A program made the translations under genes and the position numbers. A stretch of DNA of 64,000 bases from positions 864,950 to 928,949 of the forward strand of contig CALYLX010000149.1 in NCBI GenBank assembly GCA_944990035.1. Reading direction: 5' to 3'. This stretch comes from Clitopilus passeckerianus. Its lineage: Eukaryota; Basidiomycota; Agaricomycetes; Agaricales; Entolomataceae. The notes beneath the pieces are model-generated. The model saw only the letters and a program-made list of their open reading frames with translations, was not told the origin of the DNA and made no database searches. Of the stretch, positions 1 through 12,331 are shown piece after piece; positions within the stretch are counted from its first letter, which is position 1; each line of letters begins with the position of its first letter.

Positions 1-2577
1 GGTGTAGAAAACGACAAAGAGAGCGGATCCTCCTCTTCGCGTTCCTCCTCGGTCTCATGTCCGGGAGAGACATGAGCTTCAGGACGATGAGAAGGGTCCT
101 CAGGGTGTGAAGAACCGTTCGGCAGCGACGATCCATCAAGCGTTTGCCGGGGTGGCCTGCTGGGCGCCGAGCGCTTTTTTGTCGAAAGTGCAGCGAAGAC
201 CGGCATTCGAGAGGACCGAGTCGGTGGTCGTGGTCGCATAGGAGAGTCGTGTGGCATTGGCGAGGATGGAGGCCGCCGCTCGAATAAGTCGGAAGTTTTG
301 CGCGTTCTCGCAGGAGATACAGTTATAGTAGGTATCTCGGCAGGTGGGCGGGTTTCGCGTTCGTGGTGAGAGGGGCCAGACACCTCGCCATCTAACATAT
401 CAACATCGATGATTTCAGACTCTGTCTTGAGAACGTGGTCCGGCATAGATTTACTCGTCGATTGTTCTGGGTTAGCTCGTTGGAAGGGGGCGATAGGTGG
501 CGTTGAGAGGGATCTATCATCTTGTCCTTCCCCGGAATCAGCTTCGTTATCTGAGCACAAGGAAGGCGTTGCACCATCTGTTGCCGAGGATTGCGAGGGC
601 CAAGTTCGAGAGAGACTGGACGTTGAAGCGAGAACCGACTGAGCGGAGGTTGTTGAGGCAAAGCTAGGTTCAGAAGAGCCCAGCGTTCGGCGCTTAAGAG
701 CTAGATAGTACAAACCCTAATCAGAACACAAGTATCAATACCGAACAAGAAACCACCCACGAAGGTCATCTCGCAGTTCGCGATACAAACTCAAAGTTCG
801 CTTTCTCTTGTCCCCTAGACGCGGTAAAGACGTAGGACCCTGCTCTGCTCTTGACGGGGCCAATCTCGACCAAGACCGAGGAGCAGAAAAGTCCACCCTC
901 GACGAAGAGCCTTCTCCAAATGCAAACGACCGATTCCGGTCGCTGGGGCCAGGCGTGACGGGGTCTTGACCGCCCATCGAAACCCGCTTTAACCTGACGG
1001 TTTTCATCTCCTTCAAAAAGGCGGCCATCTGGTCAGGCGCTATCGCTACAGCTGGCTGACCTTGCCGGCGTGCTCCCACAGGTGGATTGATGGGTTTCTC
1101 AATAGGTAAAGGTGCATGTTTCAGTGATGCACGGGCACTTGCATACAGCACATCTGGGTCATCCAGATTGGTGGGTATTCGAATCGCGCCGGGTGGTGGA
1201 GGTGGAGGTGGCGGCGGAGGTGGGGGAGGCATCAGGGTACGGTCCTCATCGGCTTTCCTTGATAACTGGTAGCTATCAGCAAATAGTCACTGAATATTAG
1301 TGGAATAGTATTTACCTCAGCTTTGAGCCTTAGAATCTCATCCTCGAGCATTCGTATACGCTCCTTGTCGTTTTGTCGCTCCGTGTCAAGGCGCCCATCA
1401 GGCACTACAGTCGCAGCGCGCTGCCGTTCTCGCTCAGCATGCACCTCTCTCGCAACCGCAAGTTCTTTCTGCTTTCCCTTGATGCGAATCTCCCCAGACG
1501 TATCGCCATCCTCAATCTCGAGAACCTCGTCGACCATCCGGCCCTTTCCTTTATCCAGAGAGGTTAGAGAGGACGTTCTCGACCGAACAGGAGAAGTATG
1601 CGGGCTAGGGAGGAGGATTGAAGCATCTGCGTCGTCCTCCCCAACTTGGAATCGGCTCACAGCCGCCTTGACTGTTGAGCCTGTAGCCTGGCAACGAGAG
1701 GGACCAGGCTCATTATCAGACATTGGAGGTGGTGGTAGTGAGGTTTTACTCAGTGGGGTCGGAGGGGCAACTGAACGAAACCGTACATGCCTCTCTTCAT
1801 CAGGTAGAAGAGATGGGGAGCGAGGGAACAGGGATCCTGGCATGCAAGTAGATGGCTTAGCTCTGAGAGCTGAAGGAAGCGGAGGCGGAGGCATGCTCCG
1901 TTTCGAAGTAGCCACTTCTGTTGCGGATGTTTAGATGAAGCAAAACTACGAAACGAAGTAGGCAGCCTTACCAGTGGTGCGAGGAGCAGACCCTCTAGCT
2001 TCACGTGTATCCTTGGTATTTCCGTTTTGTTGTCTTGAAGTATCGCGTGCTGAAGACGGTTTCTGTTGTCGCAGTGATGAGGGCCCTGCTACGGGCGTGG
2101 TGTCGTCAGAATCCGAACGACTGTAGTCAACTGGCGTTGGCGATGAGCAGCAGTACATTAGGAGAGCAGTACCAGACCCTACCTTCATGTTCCTTGTGGT
2201 CTGACTGTCGTTTTCGCGTTCTACGCTTGGTGTCGCGTTGAGGTGATCCCCGTCGAGGAGAGGCGCGTGTTGTTGGAGACCTGTCCCTTTGTTCGACATT
2301 CCCCCTAGCTTTCGTGGTCTTTGAGTGTGTCTCTAGAGGTTTCTGAGGAGATTCTGGTAGTTCCTGTAGCAAAAACGCGTCTGTCTATCAGACTGCTCCG
2401 AGGGCCATGGCAAGAGCGGGTGCAAACCTCTTCCTCCTCTTCTTCGTCGTACTCGACATCCTCCAAGGTACCTCCCGTTGCAGTCGTAAAGAAAGACTCG
2501 AGTTCATTAGATACAAAGTTGAAAACGCCCGAAAGCAGGCCAGAACCTGCTGAATTGCCCCTAGCCGGCATTGTCAC
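1..2577 (-). CDS. Pro/Ser-rich coiled-coil protein, hypothetical, 3' end outside the window
   Basis: I do not recognise the family. The start is the ATG at 2577, and the frame stays open through spliced exons to base 1, so the C-terminus is missing. Exons join at canonical introns near 2296-2417, 2105-2160, 1920-1980, 1270-1318 and 680-760. The N-terminus is short and hydrophobic, followed by an acidic E-run and basic/Ser-rich low complexity. Next comes a charged stretch of about 60 residues that looks coiled-coil (around 1330-1480, ending EDEILRLKAE). A run of 13 prolines (about 1190-1230) follows, then the segment AFLKEMKTVRLKRV, which resembles a WH2 or formin-DAD actin motif. The tail toward base 1 is Ser/Pro/Arg-rich. 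Polyproline plus a WH2-like motif hints at an actin-linked role, but this is inference only. Confidence 0.6.
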
Positions 2578-2694
2578 GGTATAAGCCAGGTGAAATTTGT
2601 TTGTACACGGCTCATGATGGTGTTGATAAACAAAAGCCTCGTGTTACTCGTCGTATTGCACTCTCAATCTAAAATTCAACATGCTACTCCTAGT

Positions 2695-4566
2695 CTATGC
2701 TGAAGGTTGCTGCTGTTGGGGAGCACCGACTTCAGGAAGTCGGGCACCCAAATTATCAGGGACAGCGAGATCCGTATCCAAATCCTTTACCAGCTTTCCA
2801 CCGAAAGCAACCCCTCCATTAGCAGCTCGGAATTCAGCGATTCGCTCCTCAACGAGAGGGCGGAAGTGACGCATGAGACCTTGAATGGGCCAAGCAGCGG
2901 CGTCACCAAGGGCACAGATTGTGCGACCTTCAATTTGTTTTCTGTGGGAAACGATATGAGCAATGTGTCAAGCAAGACATTTTACATACTCACGTTATCT
3001 CTAGGAGCATGTCGATTTCGCGAACATGGCCACGACCTTCAACCATTCTGTCCATCATGTTCATCATCCAGGTAGTACCTTCTCGACAGGGCGTGCATTG
3101 ACCACACGACTCGTGCTTGTAGAACTAAGGGGGCACTAAAAGTTAGATACCCGTAGGAAACCCCGCGTAGCAAAACACTAACGTGAGCAAAGCGGGCAAT
3201 AGCAGAGACCATATCAGTGCTCTTGTCCATGACAATGACAGCGCCGGTTCCAAGACCAGACTGGGCATCCTTGAGAGAGTCAAAGTCCATCCTGCAGTTG
3301 TGTTTAGCCAAGGACTTTAAACATGAAGAAGAAACAACATACAAGACCTCAGAACACATATTTATGGGAAGCACAGGAACGGAAGAGCCACCAGGAATAA
3401 TTCCCAGAAGATTATCCCAACCGCCACGAACACCACCACAGTGCTTCTCAATCAAGTCCTTCAGTGGGATACTCATCTCCTCCTCAACAACGCAAGGGTT
3501 GTTAACATGTCCACTGATGCAGAACAACTTAGTTCCCTGATTCCTCTCCCTTCCGAAGCTCGCAAACCAGGCTCCTCCTCGCCTGCAAATGGTGGGTGCA
3601 ACAGCGACAGTCTCAACGTTGGCAACGGTGGTAGGGCAACCGAACAAGCCAACATCGGCCGGGAAAGGTGGCTTGAGACGGGGTTTTCCCTGTTTGCCTT
3701 CAAGAGACTCGATCAACGCTGTCTCTTCACCGCAGATGTAGGCACCAGCTCCGCGGTGGAGGTAAACGTCGAAATCGTAGCCAGAGCCACAGGCGTTCTT
3801 TCCGATGAGGCCTGCAGCATATGCTTCGTTGATAGCCTGTTGGACGTGTGACGCTTCTTGGTAGAATTCTCCGCGAATGTAGATGTAGGCAGCATTGGCG
3901 TTCATTGCACGGCCTGCGACGAGGCATCCCTCAACAAGCTTATGAGGGTCACCACGCATAATTTCGCGGTCCTTGCATGTTCCGGGTTCTCCTTCATCAG
4001 CGTTGACGACAAGGTAACGAGGACTAGGAGATAAATCTTAGTAAAGGGATGCGAGCAAGCAGGTCGGAAGGTTTGCAACTTACCGAGGGTCCTTCTCCCA
4101 ACCAGGCTTGTTCATGAAACTCCATTTCAAACCGGAAGGGAAACCGGCACCACCACGTCCACGAAGACCGGAATCCTTCACGGTCTGGATGATCCAGGAG
4201 TCTCCCTTGAGAAGGATATCCTTGGTTCGGTGCCAATCACCACGGGACTAGAAAAAAGTGGGTTAGTGGACGTCCCCTACCCGGAAGGTGAAATGGGCAT
4301 ACCTTAGCTCCCTTTAGGCCGTGGTCATGTTTGCAGTAGACATTAGTGAAGATGCGGTCCTGGTCCTTGAGTCCACCGTATCTTCGCACAGGTGGGTCGG
4401 TGACGGTGGCAAAGGAGCGTCCCGCTCTGAGTTTTGCGCGGAAAGGCCGCGAAACTATCGAGTATTTGTAAGGCTATGGTCGTTCGGAAGTGGTTTAAAA
4501 CGTACCAGCTGCCGACAATGAGGACTTCAGCATTGTCCTTGACGATGAGGACGTTGCTCTCAGCAT
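2695..4566 (-). CDS. nuo-51: NADH:ubiquinone oxidoreductase 51 kDa subunit (complex I, FMN/NADH-binding)
   Basis: This is the electron-entry subunit of mitochondrial complex I. It oxidises NADH through FMN and passes electrons to an N3-type 4Fe-4S cluster. The first exon (ATG at 4566) encodes a Ser/Arg-rich mitochondrial presequence and ends at a GT donor near 4505. The mature part has [13 protein letters not shown], the FMN-site glycine motif [49 protein letters not shown], and the cluster motif [10 protein letters not shown] with a downstream CALGD cysteine. The stop is at 2695-2697 after a Q-rich tail. At least six short introns are present. Length and motif order match the family and I see no defect. 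It is divergent from VPS26, with the tRNA-Glu gene between them. Confidence 0.96.
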
Positions 4567-4792
4567 AAATACTGGTTGACCGTTGTGATTGAAGAGGGGA
4601 GCGGAGTTTTTCGGATTACCCAATCACAGCTCACCCATTGCGCCTCACTCACCCGAGACAACCAGGAGTAAACCCGAAATTTCCTTTCGCTGAGTACTAC
4701 GTAGAGAGTACAAAAAAATAAAAACTACTGTCTAAAATTACGACCAGATTTTTATAAATTAGGACAACAGTCTGCTGAACAGCCAAAAAGGA

Positions 4793-4864
4793 CTCGGATA
4801 CGGGGAATCGAACCCCGAGCTGCCGCGTGAGAGGCGGCAATGTTAGCCGTTACACCATATCCGA
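4793..4864 (-). tRNA. tRNA-Glu (anticodon CTC), intronless
   Basis: Read on the minus strand, a 7-bp acceptor stem (TCGGATA with TATCCGA, 4858-4864 and 4794-4800) closes a 72-nt cloverleaf. The B box/T-arm is GGTTCGATTCC. The anticodon stem GCCGC/GCGGC holds loop CTCTCAC, placing anticodon CTC at 4829-4831. The D-arm TGGTGTAACGGCTAACA is typical of fungal tRNA-Glu. There is no intron and no encoded CCA. The gene lies in the spacer between two divergent protein genes. Confidence 0.95.
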
Positions 4865-4979
4865 TGGTGAAAGACCTCAGCAATTGTCTACATAACACGC
4901 TCACTGATAACTGCACCACCGCCCCTAATACTGCGGTCATTCGCGTCAACCATTCATACCCAGCTTCATCTAGCCCGTC

Positions 4980-6199
4980 ATGGCAGCTTTCTTCTTCTCG
5001 TCTCCAATTGACATTGATGTCAAGCTGGAAGGCGAGGACCAAAGGAAACAAGTCGATATCAAAGGAGAGAAGGAGAAGGCAATCTCATGTCCAGTCTACT
5101 ACGATGGCGAATCCGTCTCCGGGCAGGTGCACGTTATAACGCATCTCAAACGACTCATTATGCTGAATACTCGGGAAACAGGTCGCAATACAAGTCAGAG
5201 ATGGCAAGAAGGTAGTCCATGAGGGAATCAAGGTTGAATTCGTTGGAAGCATCGGTATGTGAGTCTGAAGGCTTCACCGAATGACATCTAAATTGACAAC
5301 GGCGGTTTATAGAGCTGTTCTATGACCGAGGACATCATCATGAATTCTTGTCGTTATCACAAGAACTGGCTGCACCAGGAGAGATGCGACAGGCGCAGAC
5401 GTTTGACTTCCTCTTCAAGAATGTGGAGAAGCAATACGAAAGTTATCAGGGTATTAATGTCAAGCTCAGGTGAGCTTTAGTTGCACTATCATCTGTCGGG
5501 TCGACTCATAAATGCATCGAAATAGATACTTCATACGAGTGTCCATCTCGAGACGAATGGCAGACGTCACAAAAGAGAAAGATGTCTGGGTTCACTCCTT
5601 CCGTATGCCCCCAGACAGTAACAATGCCATCAAGATGGAAGTTGGTATCGAAGACTGTCTGCATATCGAATTCGAATACAACAAGTCCAAGTGCGTGCTC
5701 CATTTCCCTCAAAAGATGAACGCGTATGCTAACCATTATCCAAGATATCACTTGAAGGATGTTATTGTAGGCAAGATCTATTTCCTCCTTGTGCGGATAA
5801 AAATCAAGCACATGGAACTCTCGATTATCCGTCGTGAAACAACAGGCTCGCCACCCAACCAATACAACGAGAGTGAAACCATCACAAAGTTCGAGATCAT
5901 GGACGGCGCACCCGTGCGAGGCAAGTAAATTTTCAACTTGTTCTTGGTCCACTGAATTTATGCTCTATCAGGAGAAACCATACCCATTCGACTGTTCCTT
6001 GGTGGCTTCGACCTAACGCCAACCTTCCGAGATGTGAACAAGAAGTTCAGCACGCGATACTACCTCAACCTAGTGCTCATCGACGAGGAGAACCGTCGGT
6101 ACTTCAAGCAGCAAGAAATCACTGTCTTCAGGATACCCGAGGTATGTTCTAATTAGTTTGCCAGCCTAGTAACATGACTAACACGCCTTGCAGAACTGA
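4980..6199 (+). CDS. VPS26: VPS26, retromer cargo-recognition subunit
   Basis: This arrestin-fold subunit of the retromer trimer (VPS26-VPS29-VPS35) recycles cargo such as the vacuolar sorting receptor from endosomes to the Golgi. The start [19 protein letters not shown] follows the family pattern. Hallmarks are [105 protein letters not shown] and [21 protein letters not shown]. Several short introns interrupt it. The last one (about 6143-6193) leaves a tiny terminal exon, Asn plus the stop at 6197-6199. The frame is intact. Confidence 0.96.
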
Positions 6200-6389
6200 G
6201 CTTTTCTCTCCTTGTATACTATATTTCGCCTGTATTCGCGGCCGGATTCTGTTCAATAAATAACACATCCTCTGTTATCTGGAGGGCTTCGGAACAAGAG
6301 ACGCAGAGCTCCAAATATATGATTTCAAGTAGGCATACATTGAGTATACAAAGCACTGGAAGTACACGAACAAGATAGAAAAACACCAA

Positions 6390-7721
6390 TCATCCCATAA
6401 GTTGTGAAATATCCTCCGGGAGGTACTTTGTCTGCGCAAAAGTCAGAAGCCTGGATAAATTCATATCAGCAAACTGAAAGCCCAGAAACAAGCTCTCACA
6501 TACCGTTTCAAGCTCTGAATATACTTCCTACTGACTTCATCGTTCAAAACGTGAGCGACTTGGTCCGTAGAAATCTTTTCACGGGCGGAACGTTCGTGGA
6601 TACTAGAAATCGTCTGTCAGACAAGCTACGGAACGAAGGGAAAATACGACATACCCAACCATGGTAACACCAATGGGCCAAGGGGCGTTACCAATAGACA
6701 GACGCAGGTATGCGTCATTCGCCTTCTGGTATTCACGCTTTTGCATGTGGTGCACAATTTCTGATATTCGAGCAAGCACATCATCTGGAAGGCTCTAGTA
6801 TGGAGAGTGAGTATATGTGCACGAAGACCATGGAATGGACATACCCGTTGACGAAGCTGCTTGAACAGAGGCTTCAGATATTGCGCAGACTGCACTTGTG
6901 TAGCAGCAGCCAACTTTCCCTGAGTCGTCCTTTTAACATTTTCTAACGGAGAGTTTAACATTCGCTTGAACAGCGTAGAAGTGGAAGAACATACCAGGAC
7001 GATCTTCCATAGCTTCACCCCACTCCTTGAGCACTCTTTTCAGTGCATAATAGATGAGTGGATAGAGCTTGTCTTTGTCTGTCTTGATCAAACCCAAATC
7101 AAGAACGGCGACATCTTCCTCTGCCTGCTGCTCAGCATTGTCCTTCTTCTTCCCTTTGTTGTTCCTCTTCTGCAGCTCCTTCTCGACATTCTCGACATCC
7201 TCGAGCGCTTTCTTGAAGTCGTTCTGGCCACCACTCATTTGGTGTCCCCTTTCTTCGATCAATTCCAATGCTCGCAACCGAAGACGGCGCTCCTTATCTG
7301 TCTCTGCAAACAGACGGATGGGCTGACCTTTCGTCCGTAGCCGGCGTATAGTTTCCTCATTCGAGATATTGAATATGGATTCTGGTACCGGTGTACCTGA
7401 TTCACTGTCAACACCTACACCTGAAGGATGTGGGGAGTTCGTAGCAGAACGTGAAGGGGTCTGTTCTCCAGATGAGAATAAGGATATGCGGTCGAGAAAT
7501 TGAAAGCTTCAACTCACTATTTCAGCCAACTTCGCTTTAGCTTTGGCCTCAGCTTTGGCTTCTGCGGCACGTTGGGCAGCTTCCTCCTTCTCTTTTGCCT
7601 CCTTCGCCTTTTGTTCTTCCTTGATCCTTTCAAGGTCGCCCTTTCTCATATACTTGTTCGGCCGAGGCTCCTCCTCTAAGGCTTTTCTTTTCGACGAAAC
7701 CATAGTCTTGAGCGCGTCCAT
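6390..7721 (-). CDS. PRP18: Pre-mRNA splicing factor PRP18
   Basis: This U5 snRNP-associated factor acts at the second transesterification step of splicing. I chose the ATG at 7721 ([17 protein letters not shown]) because fungal PRP18 proteins start this way. In-frame ATGs further upstream (to 7829) would add an unconserved extension. The N-terminal PRP4-like motif is [21 protein letters not shown] linker is followed by [23 protein letters not shown], then [25 protein letters not shown] and the Prp18 core ([20 protein letters not shown], and the loop with [21 protein letters not shown]). The gene ends [13 protein letters not shown], with the stop at 6390-6392. It is divergent from COX6B, with about 140 bp between the two starts. 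Confidence 0.95.
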
Positions 7722-7864
7722 AATGAGCTTCTGGTCGTCGTCGGTTGGGTCTAGGTTGGCGGTCGAGGTGTAGCCGAACTTGCAAGAGGGAGTGGATGAC
7801 ATAAGCATAACTTTCCCTCTTTCCGCCACAACCCGAACCCGGTCAAGCCAGTAACTTGAACACC
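7722..7864. promoter_or_regulatory. Compact divergent promoter, PRP18 / COX6B
   Basis: Only 143 bp separate the two start codons, so both core promoters and 5' leaders must share this space. I see no clear TATA box. If PRP18 starts at the further upstream ATG (7829), the spacer shrinks to about 35 bp, which is another reason to prefer the downstream start. Confidence 0.5.
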
Positions 7865-8387
7865 ATGTCTGAGCAAGAGCAGAGGTTTGTCGACGTCGTC
7901 CAAGGCAACGAGCACGTATTTATGATGGTTTTCCTACAGCCGCTTCGTTCTCCAAACTGCTCCTTTCGACGGTAGAACCATTTGCACCCCGTGTTGTAGA
8001 CGTCCTTATTGACGGAATTTGCTAGCCCGGTTCCCTAACACCAACCAGACAAGGAACTGGTATGTTCGACGTTATGAGATATTTCTCTCCAGCATTCTGA
8101 CCAGTATCACAGCTTCCAGAACTACACCGACTACTTCAAGTGCGTTGCTGCCAAGGGCGACGACTTTGCACCATGCAAGCAGTTCAAGCGGGCTTACAAC
8201 TCTCTCTGCCCCGGTACGTGTTTCCGCCTCTTACTTTTGAGTTGCTTCTCATTTGTCTGTTTTCTAGATGAATGGGTACGTCTGGACCGTCCAACCCGTA
8301 ACTCCGAAACTGAACATTTTGTCACAGATTTCCAAGTTCGACGACCAACGCGAGAATGGCACTTTCCCCGCCTCATTGGAGCCTTGA
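7865..8387 (+). CDS. COX12: Cytochrome c oxidase subunit VIb (COX6B/COX12)
   Basis: This is a small intermembrane-space subunit of complex IV that bridges the dimer and is imported by the MIA40 disulfide relay. The short exons encode MSEQEQS, RFVLQTAPFDARFPNTNQTRNC, FQNYTDYFKC, CKQFKRAYNSLC, DEW and ISKFDDQRENGTFPASLEP, about 85 residues. The twin-cysteine signature is visible as C-x9-C (CFQNYTDYFKC) and C-x10-C (CKQFKRAYNSLC), which is the COX6B pattern. The first coding exon is only about 20 nt. All junctions are GT-AG and the stop is at 8385-8387. Confidence 0.94.
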
Positions 8388-8718
8388 GAAGGTCAATAGA
8401 AGCCTTCCATTATAGACTACGTCGTCGGTCGAAAATCTTTCTGCATTTCTGTAGTACTCCTGGTAATAGCATCATCACGTGTAGAACCTATTCGTTGGCG
8501 GAGGTCCGTCTTTGCATCGTGCACTCATCCTATCATCATGCCAACGATAAGTCAACGATAATACTGAGCCCGGACATCCATTCCGGCCCAATACCGATGT
8601 GATCTTGTAAGAATTCGGAATTTAGGCCAAAAACTGACCAGCCGCTTGCATTTGAGCGGATGGAATGCAAGCTCCAGCCGACACCACGCTGAATCCGCAT
8701 TGTTTTCTTCCAACCACC

Positions 8719-9986
8719 ATGACCTTTCCTATGGACTATACGCAAGAGCCTCCCCATTCTGAGCAGCTGCTCATTCAGGCTGCTGAGCCCTTCAACGCTG
8801 AAGCCCCGGCGGCTGCTCTAGTGGAGTTCAATTTAACTCCGGAGGACTTGGTCTACTGTCGCAATCACGGACCGGTTCGGGAGTTCGACGAGGACACCTA
8901 TACAATTTCTATCAAGGGAGGCGTCAAGAAAGAGGTAAAGCTCACCGTTCCGGAACTTAGGCAGAAGTACCCATTCGTCGAGGTCGTTGCTACACTTCAA
9001 GTACGCTGTTTGGCTTATCTACCCCGGTAATAGCCCCTGACCTGATTCCAACAGTGTGCAGGCAACAGGCGCAATGAGATGGGTCAAATAAAGAAAGTCC
9101 ATGGCGTAGGCTGGGAGTCTGGTGTCGTCGCCAACTGCAAATGGGGTGGTGTCAGGCTGCGAGATGTCCTTGAGGACATCGAGATCGAGCCGGGTTACTC
9201 CCAAGTCTGCTTTACCTCCTACGCCACCCTCTGCCAAGACGATGACTACTATGGTTCCTCCGTCGAACTTGACAAGGCGCTAGGTCTCGAAGGAGATGTT
9301 TTGCTTGGCCTTGAGGTACGCCTAGCCTCCGACTCCGTCGCGCAGAATGTGAATTCCTCATTCTATGTATTCCAGATGAACGATGAACCCCTCAGTCCAG
9401 ATCACGGCGGCCCTATCCGTGTCATTGTTCCTGGCTATCTAGGTGCCAGATGGGTGAAGTGGGTAGATACCATAATCGTGTCCAAGGACGAATCACCCAA
9501 CTTTTACCAACAACGCGATTACAAGGTCCTACCTCCGGAGGTATGCTTCACGAGCCTTTTTTGCACTTGCGCATATTACTGACTAAAATCCAGGTTGACT
9601 CCAAGGAAGCTGCTAAACCCCTCTGGGGCAAATACCCATGCATGACTTCCATGCCTCTGAACTCAGTCATCGGTTCCTGCACCCTCACCTCCTCATGCTC
9701 CCCATACCAGCTCTTCGTAAAAGGGTACGCCCTTCCCAGTGCCGCAGGAAACATATCCGCCGTCGAGCTCTCCACCGACTCGGGCAAGACTTGGACCGAA
9801 GCCAAGATTACTTACCAGGCTGGAAAATGGAGCTGGACCATCTGGGAAGCTGAACTGGAAGTCAAGGAGAAAGACGGGGTGGTGTATTCGAGGGCGAAGG
9901 ACGAGGCGGGGAACGTTCAGCCGAGAGATGGGCAGTGGAATATGAGAGGTGTCGCTTACAATGCCTGGGGTGTTGCAAAGTGGTGA
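8719..9986 (+). CDS. Sulfite oxidase, molybdopterin-dependent, no cytochrome b5 domain
   Basis: This enzyme oxidises sulfite to sulfate at a molybdenum cofactor. The chosen start is the ATG at 8719 ([12 protein letters not shown]). An ATG at 8665 is in frame but its extra residues look unconserved, and 8731 is also possible. Motifs are [17 protein letters not shown], the Mo-coordinating cysteine segment [47 protein letters not shown] and the C-terminal dimerisation domain ([42 protein letters not shown]). There is no heme b5 domain, so it is plant-like and would use O2 or another acceptor. I see no PTS1 tripeptide and no obvious mitochondrial presequence, so location is unclear. Introns lie at about 9001-9054, 9315-9374 and 9541-9593. 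The middle one is 60 nt and stop-free. Confidence 0.92.
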
Positions 9987-10171
9987 TTTGGAGTCGCAAG
10001 GGAAGGCTGCTGGAATTTCTGATGAAACTGTATTTTAATACCAACATTTGTCCGCACAAATATCCTGCCACTACTACTGGTAGTGGCTCTAATAATTATT
10101 GGATTTGATGTATAAATGGTACATTCCTGCGTGCAGGGAACCACAGGTATCTGAAGATAATGCATTATGTG

Positions 10172-12331
10172 CTATCGTTTCCCCTTCTTTCCTTTCTTCC
10201 CTTTTCCACCTTCCTCATGATGTCCTGCTGCAAGAGCATGTCCACTCTCCTCTATATGTGCAAATAGCTTCGTCTTGCTTGGAAACGTTTCCCGACAGAC
10301 ATTACACTGCATTTGTTTCCGCTGAGTAAACACGGCTCACTCAAGAATGAGAACGACTGACCTGCTGGGTGTTCTCCGCCTTTTCTGCAGCCTCGGCTTT
10401 CTTAGCCTGCCTTGCTTTCCGCTTGTCACGTTTAGTCAACTCTGGGGTATTCTGCTCGGGCTCCGCAGATGCATCTTCAGCAGTGCCTTCCACACCAACA
10501 GGTTCCTCCTCGACAGCCTGGACTTCTGGATCGCTCCTCCTGTGTGGAGCACCTCCTTTCTTTGGTTCCGGAGATTCGTCCTGGGCCACTCTCATCGCCT
10601 TTCTCTCCGTCTTCGAGAGCGGGACCACTACCGGGCCCTTTGATTTCTTCTTCCTCCTCCGCTTTCGCAAGATTTCTTCGCCATCGGATTCCTCGTCCTG
10701 CGGCTCACTTTCCTGGCGCGGTTCAGGTTCTTCTGGTTCTGAGGGTATCTTCGGTGGTGGTGTGGGAGTCCGTGACTCTGGTGGCACCACAGGAATACCA
10801 TGCACTTCCTCCTCTGTATCAGCACCTTTCTCCGGCTCTTTCTCTTCTTCGTCTGCATCTTCCTCCTCTTCATCTGCATCTTCATCCTCCTCGTCCTCAT
10901 CCTCGCCGCCCAATCCCAACTCCTCATCCTCCTTCCTCATCTCCTCCATCAACCTCTCCAGCTCCTTCAAATGCTTCTTACTCCTCTCATGGCTATCCCA
11001 AGCAGCCTCACTCCTAAACGTCTTCCTACACGCAACACACTCCCACACCTCCGGATCCTCGTTCCCTTCAGCCGCAGCCCAGTCCAGATCAGCGTGCATA
11101 TGTTTTGCATCGATCTTCTGCCATTCCTGTTCGACGTAATTTTCTGCCAATTGAGTGGTGCGTTTTGGCATATTGCTAGCTTTAGTGATAGGAGTGGCCG
11201 TTCCAGAAGCGGCTTTGGATTGTTGAGCGAGATATGCCTTGTGCCGAGGATCTCGTTTACGCAGGAATTTCGCGAGTTGCTATTTTTCAATCAGGTGGGC
11301 AGTTTTGTGGAGATTGAGCGAATTCTTTACCCTAACTGTGTCGTTATAATCCTTACGGGCGTCATCTCGTGCCTTTTTATTATCCCTTTCCATGAGCCTA
11401 ATTAATATTTAGAACCACCACATTATCGAAAGGAACAGAGAGACGTACCGTCTAACGCGTCGATCCGGAGCCTCGGTAAGATCCCATTGATCAAACCAAC
11501 TGAAGTCCTTCTCGGTGGCAAAATTTGTCCAAACATTATAGAAATGCTTTGCTTGGTTGGGGTCATTTTTGTCTGCTGTAGCCCATGGCCAGGTTGAGAG
11601 TCCGAAAGAGGGATATTCCGTAGCTCCGGTCAAGAGTTCTTCCTCAGCCTTTAGACGCGCAAAGAGGTTATGATAGATGGTGAAGAAACTCTGGTTTAGA
11701 TCGTTAAGTCAGGATGTCCAAGCCAGATACAGAAAGCGTGAGCGCACATTTTCACCGTCGCCGAACCCATCAAAGACAGAGACCTCAAAGAATCGAGATA
11801 GATGTCCCACAGTGAGACCCTGTCTCTCGCACGAGAGGGTGGCGCTCCTCGTTTGATATCTTCGAACACAGTTTCCGCATCGGCTTCTGGCACAAGGGAG
11901 GCCCTATGAGAATCATACCAAGCACGCTCCTAGTTGCTGTTTAAATAAGATCACGGTCAATATTTTCGACCAATTTATGCCTCACTTGGTCATCACTCAG
12001 AACCTATGTGATTCGGTCAATACATCGTGGATTCAACGGAAGCAAAGGCGTACCTCGTATGCTTGCTGCAGAGTAGCAAACTTCTGGGTAGCTTCTTCGA
12101 TATTATCATGATTCTTATCTGGATGGTGAATGAGTGCTAGTCTCCTGAAAGCTTTCTGCAGATCCTCAATTGAGCCACTGCTTCTATGATCTTCCAGAAG
12201 AGTATGTAGCTCACCTTGATCTCATCGGCCGTAGCATTCTCGTCAACCTCTAGCAGCTGGTAGTAGTCAGGATCAACTGCAGCACTTTCTCCTGCACCAT
12301 TACCACGAGCAGAAGATTCTCTGGCGCCCAT
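10172..12331 (-). CDS. JJJ1: JJJ1/DNAJC21-type J protein with two C2H2 zinc fingers
   Basis: This Hsp70 co-chaperone of the JJJ1 class assists late cytoplasmic 60S ribosome maturation, mainly recycling of export factors. The start at 12331 gives a Gly/Ala/Ser leader, then the J domain (YYQLLEVDENATADEIK; HHPDKN with the HPD triad) encoded over small exons. A long middle part includes FFTIYHNLFARLKAEE and WPWATADKNDPNQAKHFYNVWTNF. The zinc finger CVACRKTFRSEAAWDSHERSKKH follows, then a strongly acidic E/D region (about 10850-10920) and a basic linker. A second finger, CNVCRETFPSKTKLFAHIEESGH, is followed by a GK-rich basic tail ending at 10172. Domain order equals JJJ1. It is divergent from TIM13, with 159 bp between starts. 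Confidence 0.94.

Noticed and set aside
10369..11139. Long plus-strand Ser-rich frame
   Set aside because: It is the antisense shadow of the acidic E/D region and zinc finger of the JJJ1 gene; composition only.
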